From Dryocosmus kuriphilus (taxonomy: Eukaryota > Arthropoda > Insecta > Hymenoptera > Cynipidae), in NCBI GenBank assembly GCA_038277395.1, contig CM076197.1:30025564-30089563 (forward strand): DNA of 64,000 nt. Direction: 5' to 3'. Both the position numbers and the translations under genes were made by a program. The notes under the pieces are model-generated. The model saw only the letters and a program-made list of their open reading frames with translations, was not told the origin of the DNA and made no database searches. Shown piece after piece: positions 58,377 to 64,000 of the stretch (position 1 is the stretch's first letter; each line of letters opens with the position of its first letter).

Positions 58377-58639
58377 TTATATAATAATATAATTATTGTT
58401 GTCAATTTCGTTACGCATGGATGACGTAACCTGATAAAGAGTTTGTTCTCGCTTTGAACAATGTGTACGCTGTGCAAGTCTTAAATTAACTGCTTCGTAA
58501 TGTTCTTCAGCGTCTTGAACGTTACAGAGTCTTTTCTTCCCTAGTTGGATGTAACTTTAAAACCAACACCAGGAGATCCACGATTTGTAGTAGTAGCAGC
58601 AGCTCCATTTAGAGGATGTCCGAACACGTCGATGCTCAT
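58377..58639 (-). pseudogene. Small conserved Polinton ORF (GPPG-GF type)
   Basis: From ATG 58639 the minus strand encodes DVFGHPLNGAAATTT, then GSPGVGFKVTS. After a break near 58553 it gives RLCNVQDAEEHYEAVNLRLAQ and VTSSMRNEIDNNNYIII before the stop at 58377. The Polinton 1 copy (27960-28112 and beyond) aligns by eye through GVGFK, RLCNV and VTSS. The product would be about 87 residues. It may be a minor structural protein, but there is no firm evidence. Confidence 0.6.
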
Positions 58640-58672
58640 TTTAATACTGACGTTATTCATAGCTGTACTCTA

Positions 58673-59635
58673 TTAATATATGATTTCTGCCTCTCGCAAT
58701 TCTACAATGATTGATACTATTTCATTATTATGACTTGGATTTCCTATTTCCTGAGATGCTATGAGTAGACGAAGGCGGTCAAGTAGCTCATTTAGATCAT
58801 CCCAGTAGATATAGTCGGGTCTTGAATCTTTTCGTGCTATCATAAATTGAGGCAATAGACTCGCTTTCTTTTTCTTTAATCAAACTCCACTTATTGATAG
58901 TCGTTTATGGGGAAAAAGTTTTGAAATAACATTAGTATACTTGTGACTAGTGCTCGTGCGAATAGGTTGCGATGAACTATAATTTTTCTTATGTGCATTT
59001 GTAGCAATAAGAATTTGTTTATAATTGTTTCGATCCTCTAAGCTTATATAAGATTCTTTAGGTTTTTGTTTTAAAAAAAGTTCAAACAAACCTGAATTTA
59101 TTTAATATAGTTTTTCACCCACCTTGGCGTATTCACATTCAAACTTGATGGGTGAATCACCAATCATGAATTATCCATTGCTATGTCTTCGTACACCATA
59201 AATCATACCCAAATATTGTTTCCTATTTTTATTTAACAATAGCATAAATTTATTTGTCAATTTATCAGAAGTTTCAGTAGGTTCATCATTTTCTTCAACC
59301 ATAGTTGTATTAAGGTCTTGATCATACTCTTGGTCATCAGCAGCAGTCGTGAAAGAAGGAGCATCATTTTCTTTCTCATCTTCATCTTCTTCTTTATAAA
59401 TTTCATTTTTCATAAATTTATTTTTCATCAAAATATTTTTCTTTACAGATATATCAGTAAAATTTTGCTAGTTTTCGCGGGGTGTGACTGTAGATTTAAA
59501 AGTCTCACTCAGAATACTTTCTGTAACTTCTTTACCCAACTTGAGCATACTGTGCTTCCGTCGAATCACATTGCTAGCTTTCGCTATTTCACTGAGTACT
59601 TCTCGTTCTTTTCAGAACATGCTGCTGCCTTGATG
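58673..59635 (-). pseudogene. DUF8207-like Polinton gene, nearly complete, frameshifted
   Basis: Reading leftward: a helical, basic N-terminus (SEIAKASNVIRRKHSMLKLGKE and ILSETFKSTV, about 59610-59480), then an acidic stretch (EEDEDEKEND, 59431-59300). Next come YLGMIYGVRRHSNG and MIGDSPIKFE, GLFELFLKQKP, a TNAHKKNY block, and the conserved end DYIYWDDLNELLDRLRLL to IIY at 58673. At least three breaks occur. It looks soluble. The same gene is the interrupted one at 28146-28452. It is a family I associate with DUF8207, of unknown function. Confidence 0.65.
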
Positions 59636-59675
59636 TCCTAGATTATGCTAATTTCTTCTCAATCAAACGCTCCTA

Positions 59676-59840
59676 TTTATAGAACAATAAAACAGTCAAA
59701 TCCCTTCCTATATCTACCCTCACTTAAATTACTATCTTTATCAATAACGATGAATCCATATTTGTTTTTATTTAAGCATGCTGAGCATAAATCTCGAAAC
59801 TCATTGTATGTCATATCAGTATTTACATGATCTTGAAACG
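59676..59840 (-). pseudogene. C-terminal fragment of the Polinton packaging ATPase
   Basis: The minus strand reads DHVNTDMTYNEFRDLC and then KYGFIVIDKDSNLSEGRYRKGFDCFI before a stop at 59676. This matches the C-terminus I know for Maverick/Polinton FtsK/HerA-type packaging ATPases. The Walker motifs would lie further upstream, but the sequence beyond 59840 is unrelated. It directly precedes the DUF8207-like gene. Confidence 0.55.
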
Positions 59841-60985
59841 GTTATAAAGTCCCCTTCATAATAGCAAATCATAAAGTAAGAAAGAGATACGACAAATTAA
59901 ATTGACAGGCATTAAATAAGGACGACGGACTGGACTAAATACCAGCGCGATAAGCATATCTATATCGGCTACTGGGTCACTGGGGAAAATCGATAGACGC
60001 GCGCGCAACCAAGACCCGAAAGAAGGGGGACCAGCGGTACCAAACCGAACTGGTAGCACTCGGTGAACAGGAACGATCGAGTAAATCACTCTGATTTCAA
60101 CCATCGGGAGAGGCAGCGGTCTAGATCTCACGCGGACAATTCCGAGAGGTGTCAAGCAGCGTCGATGCCACGTAACTGTCGGGGATTGGAATAAGAGCTA
60201 GGGTGAACCATCCAGGAGTCACAAGCAACTCAATTCAGTAAGTCAATAAAATAAATTTAAGAATATAAAAGATCGCTGAAATCAACCTAATTTGAATTTT
60301 TAAAGAAATAAACCTTAATTTGTTGCCTACTGGGGTCAGGGGTGAGGCATATCAGTTCGCCTTTTTGCAGAAGTGTGCATTCTCCCTCAACCAGGAACAT
60401 CACCTCGGGCTCGAGAACCATCATTTCAATTGCGGGAGGCGAATTGAAAATGTTTCAGTTTTGACGTCAGTAGGGACGACGTTCGAGGGAATAACGACCT
60501 TTGAATTGGCAAAGCCTCTGTTGGTTCCTCAACCAAGCCCAGTGCATGGAGCACAACCAACAAGGCCGTTACAATTCATAAGATCGTTAATTATTGACTC
60601 GAACTCAGTCCTATTATCCGCTTTGTAAGTCACGAAAACCTATGGCAAAATAAAGCCCAAGATGGAATTCGTGATTTCCGAACGTACTTCCTTGAGCACA
60701 AACTAAGGAAGAACTCATTCGAAAGTTTCACTGCCAAGTAAGCGACAGTTACTTGAAGCATTGTGAAATTTTGTTATAGGAAAGCGAATTGGAATTTTGG
60801 GCCGACATTGCACCTGAGCGTGGACAAAAGGAAGGTTCTCTTAATCTGGAAAATTTGAAAACACAAGTAAAAACAACATCCTGGATGTTCCGTGAAGCTG
60901 GGAAAAAAAATTTTATGAAATTTTAGGAAAACTTTAAGAGAGTCGCAGAAATTCACCGCCACTGGACGGAACTGCGCCACGCATA
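59841..60985. other. Unassigned stretch, possible LTR
   Basis: ATATAAAAG at about 60265 and AATAAA at about 60307, followed by a GT-rich end near 60334 (CTAC|TGGGGTCAGG), are compatible with the R/U5 end of an LTR and a primer-binding site for the element whose gag starts at 63175. No second LTR copy is available to test this. The rest shows no recognisable gene. Confidence 0.3.
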
Positions 60986-62307
60986 CGAGGGCCTTCCCAA
61001 AAGAAACCGAACTACTTTTGTACAAAGTTATTATTTTGATTTTTCTACAAAAAACTTTTAATCTCCTTCAAAGTACTCTCCATTGGAGACAATACACTTA
61101 TCTAATCTTTTATTCCATTGTTCGAAACATTTTTTAAATTCCTCTTTTGTGATGCTTGACAGCACCTCCGTCGTTTTTTCCTTCACTTCAGCTACGTCCG
61201 CAAAACGCTTTCCTTTCATGTACCTTTTCATTCGAGGGAATAAAAAAAGTCACAGGGGGCTAAATCGAGTGAATAGGGTGGGTGAGGAACAGTGGCCATG
61301 CTATTTTTGGTCAAAAATCGGCGCACAGAAAGAGCTGTGTGAGCAGGGGCGTTGTCGTGGTGGAAAAACCAGTCCCCCGACTGTCACAAATCAGGCCTTT
61401 TCCGTCGTAAACTGTTGCGCAATCTTTTCAAGACTTCCAGGTAAAATGCCTGATTAACTGTCTGACCCGGTGGAACAAATTCTGAATGGACGACTCCTCT
61501 CACATCGAAAAAACAAATGAACATCGTCTTAATGTTTGACCTCACCTGACGAGCTTTTTTAGGGCGAGGCGAATTTTGAGTCTTCCATTGACTTGACTGT
61601 TGCTTAGTTTCAGGATCGTATCCATAACACCACGATTCGTCACCTGTTATGACCTTGGAAAAAAAGTTTGGATCATTTTGGAATTCCTCCTTCAAAGCAG
61701 AGCATGCTTGCACGCGGCCTTGTTTTTGCTCTGCAGTCAGCAGTCGAGGAACAAATTTTGCAGCCACCCTTCTCATCCCCAAATCTTCACTTAGAATTCT
61801 CTGTACTGAACTCCAACTCACGCCAGATTTCTCCACAACTTCTTCGATGGTCCTTCGTCGATCTTCCAGGATGATTTCACGAATTTTTTCAACATTTTCG
61901 TCGGTTCGGGCCGTCGAAGGACGTCCAGAGCGAGGTTGGTCGTCAATTGACATTTCCCCACTTTTAAAACGAGAAAACCACTCGAACACTTTAGTTTTTC
62001 CCATAGCATCATCCTTGTAGGCCGTTTTTAACATTTGAAGAGTTTCTGTGCCCGTTTTCCCGAGCAGGAAGCAAAACCTCACGTTGGCACGCTGATCACG
62101 AGAATCAACCATCACAAAAAACGACGAGCGCGCAAAGCAGCAGTCACAAAAAAAATTACACACACCAAATGCAACCTTACACAGTGATAGCAGTTGGCAT
62201 ACTAACTGGTGAAAAGTGCCTCTACACGTACCTACCGGCAAAAACCCGGTACTACAACAACTCCGCTCCCCACAACATCAGTTCGGTTTCTTTTGGGTAG
62301 GCCCTCG
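60986..62307 (-). mobile_element. mariner transposon, 1322 bp, complete ends
   Basis: Terminal inverted repeats CGAGGGCC(T)(T/A)CCCAAAAGAAACCGAACT (about 30 bp, one mismatch) lie at 60986 and 62307, flanked by TA dinucleotides at 60984-60985 and 62308-62309, the mariner target duplication. One transposase gene fills the element. Confidence 0.92.
61058..62112 (-). pseudogene. mariner transposase, two lesions
   Basis: The mariner transposase excises and inserts the element at TA sites. ATG 62112 begins MVDSRDQRANVRF as in the family; the longer upstream frame is not conserved. Helix-turn-helix regions are followed by catalytic D in ITGDESWCYGYD, the WFFHHDNAPAHT block and the SLDLAPCDFF block (DD34D). 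A TGA at 61384-61386 falls where the family has W, and a run of seven A (plus strand, near 61245) has lost one base, shifting the last quarter. The intact frame length would be about 351 codons, normal for mariner. Confidence 0.9.
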
Positions 62308-62309
62308 TA

Positions 62310-63174
62310 TATTATCTAACCACGCTAACTCCACTGCGCTCTTGTGGATCCCACAATCCCGGCCTTTTGCCTTAACTAATCTTATTTATGGTAGTTTTAA
62401 AACTTCGGAATACCAATGAGTCGCCGAATAGGCAAACTTCTCTTTTTTGAATAGTCTGCTGACGTTGAGCTGAGATCCACGGAAAGCTACATTAGCGGGG
62501 GCTTTTTAATAAAAAACCATTTTCGTTTTCGGGAGCTGCTTTTGAAAAATAGCAAGGAAATCAGACCACGTATAGGGGGGCCACCTGTTCTTGTTCTTCG
62601 GGTTTCTTTGTTGGTTAAATTAAATAATCGGGAGGTAAGGTCAAGTTTCAACATTCTATCCGACCTCGATCCGATTTGTGTAATCGGACTCGAATTGTTG
62701 GACAGGACGCATTAAATGCAAATCAGGACCAAATCTTTGGCAATTTTCAATATTGCTAGAGAAATCTGAAATACGGCATCACTATTAAAATCAAACACTG
62801 AAAAGTAAAACTCCCATAAAATTAAAATCCAGTAAGGGGTTGAACTCAAAATATGGATAATATTAAGTAGCTGGAAATGTCAATCGTTATCAATCTCAGT
62901 TCAGCGCAGGGGACACGTTTCAGAAACGGAAAGAAAAAAGGACTCACATGACCCCCAAATTAAATAATGTTACAACTGGTACCAACCTGGTGGGACACAA
63001 GAGTTCTTGAAAGCAGATAGAGTTTCGTCAGAATCATACCTTACAATAAAAACAGCAGCGAGGCGAATGTAATTAAAATAAGACCACGCAAACCGGGCTC
63101 ACGTAATCCGCGACGAGCAAGGTCTAATCGTCTAATCTAATCACGTAAAAATTTTTAAAATTTAAGAACAGAAA
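62310..63174. other. Unassigned stretch before gag
   Basis: No supported gene. TGTTACA followed by ACTGGTACCAACC at about 62967-62986 could be an LTR end and primer site, but this competes with the candidate at 60334. Confidence 0.3.
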
Positions 63175-64000
63175 ATGGATAAAAAAAATGGAAATGATGA
63201 TGGTCCTCACAATGGAAATCACAAAAAATATAAAGTTGTCGAAATCCGTATTACAGGACCCTTTACAAGATAATTCAGAAACTAACGTAGATTTAGGGGA
63301 ATCGGACATGGAGGATTCCGTATTTAATGAAAAGGATCAAAATCCACAAAATCCTCAAAACCTTGATGATTCGAGCCACACCCACCATGAATGAAATAAA
63401 ACAAGCAAAGGGGAAGAAAGGGAGACTAAAATTGAGTCAAAAACTAAAAATAAAGAATGCATGGAAATGGATGATGATTTAAAAGAGCTGCTGATGGATA
63501 TCCAGAAAGTAGAAGAAAACTTGAATCAAACTATTCGAAATCAAAATAAGATGGTAGGCATCATCCATAAAAATCGTGAAATGTCCGTAAAAGTACAAAT
63601 GGAATTAGAAGACAAAGTTGACTCAATTGCAGGAAACCTTAAGAAAAATATCGATATCCAATTCGAGTAACGAAAACAAAGATGTGAAGCGCAGACGGTT
63701 TACTTGGAGGAAAGTATTGTAGACGTAGAAAAAAAGGCTGACATTTTGAAACAAGTAACCGAAGAAATCCAAGTGAATCACGGGGAGGGCATTGTGGCAA
63801 ATATGCAGAACCAAAAGCGCCTAAAAAAGCTAGAAGAAAATCAATACACATTAGAATCGAGAATTGACCGAAATATAGGAACAACTAATATAAAGCTGCC
63901 ATGGCTAAAGAATTATCCCATACCTAAATTCTCAGGGTCGGGTCGAGGGCGACCAATCATGTTTCTGAACGACTTAGATACTTACGTAAGAGCGGCAGAA
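63175..64000 (+). pseudogene. gag of another LTR retrotransposon, cut by the window edge
   Basis: An ATG at 63175 or 63188 opens a polar, acidic N-terminal region. The 63188 frame continues with stops at 63392-63394 and 63668-63670 through a long coiled-coil-like stretch (about 63460-63880) to LPWLKNYPIPKFSGSGRGRP and FLNDLDTYV, the start of a Gypsy-type gag capsid domain. The rest is outside the window. Two in-frame stops suggest a dead copy. Confidence 0.6.

Larger units (their letters stand above)
53880..59840. mobile_element. Second Polinton/Maverick fragment
   Basis: The block holds polB (+), an 11-bp minisatellite, integrase (-), two small ORFs (-), a DUF8207-like gene (-) and an ATPase end (-), in the order seen in Polinton 1. 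The polB N-terminus is cut at the left by the Gypsy element, and the ATPase is cut at the right. No TIR was recognised. Capsid genes are absent. Confidence 0.8.

Noticed and set aside
1..64000. CRISPR arrays, rRNA genes, operons or bacterial gene signals
   Set aside because: None seen. The repeats present are microsatellites, minisatellites and transposon ends, and the content is eukaryotic.

Overview
This window looks like repeat-dense DNA from an arthropod, probably an insect. It is AT-rich, and I recognise no intact single-copy host gene in it. Almost everything I can identify is transposon-derived: Gypsy/Ty3 LTR elements of several lineages, a non-LTR retrotransposon, mariner, hAT and Tc3-like DNA transposons, and two Polinton/Maverick elements. 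The order and species cannot be fixed from the sequence alone. Nearly all coding regions carry frameshifts or stops, so this is an old graveyard of nested insertions.

Layout. 1-9103 is a minus-strand Gypsy-type element. Its right LTR (8781-9103), primer-binding site, gag, protease, RT/RNase H and integrase are visible, and two unusual accessory ORFs sit between pol and the left LTR, which runs off the window. 9104-10930 is AT-rich DNA with a hairpin, a MITE-like unit and a GA microsatellite. 10930-12541 is a truncated errantivirus-like remnant (integrase end plus envelope). 12660-16680 is noncoding with two short tandem repeats, and a Tc3-like transposase remnant follows it.

17161-36928 is best read as one old Polinton. 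About 1.1-kb inverted repeats lie at both ends (17161-20004 and 35822-36928). Between them are a small minus-strand ORF, a divergent pair of TATA/Inr promoters, a protein-primed DNA polymerase B fragment, an 11-bp minisatellite, an integrase with a chromodomain-like tail, two small conserved ORFs, a DUF8207-like gene, a capsid-like gene and a further late ORF. It has been broken by three nested insertions: a DNA transposon in the left TIR (17478-19241), a LINE (22851-about 25990) and a Gypsy element (about 28453-34334).

37000-47700 is mostly noncoding. It holds complex inverted repeats (37880-39955), a tRNA-like SINE remnant, the 5' part of a hAT element with introns, a nearly 1-kb palindrome (44257-45290) and simple repeats. 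47757-53850 is a Gypsy element of 412/mdg1 type. It abuts a second Polinton fragment (about 53880-59840) that repeats the gene order of the first: polB, 11-bp minisatellite, integrase, two small ORFs, DUF8207-like gene and ATPase. 60986-62307 is a nearly complete mariner, and the window ends inside the gag of another LTR element.

The most interesting content is the pair of Polintons. Their shared gene block, matching minisatellite, small unannotated ORFs and canonical core promoters together define a virus-like cassette that can be compared between two diverged copies.
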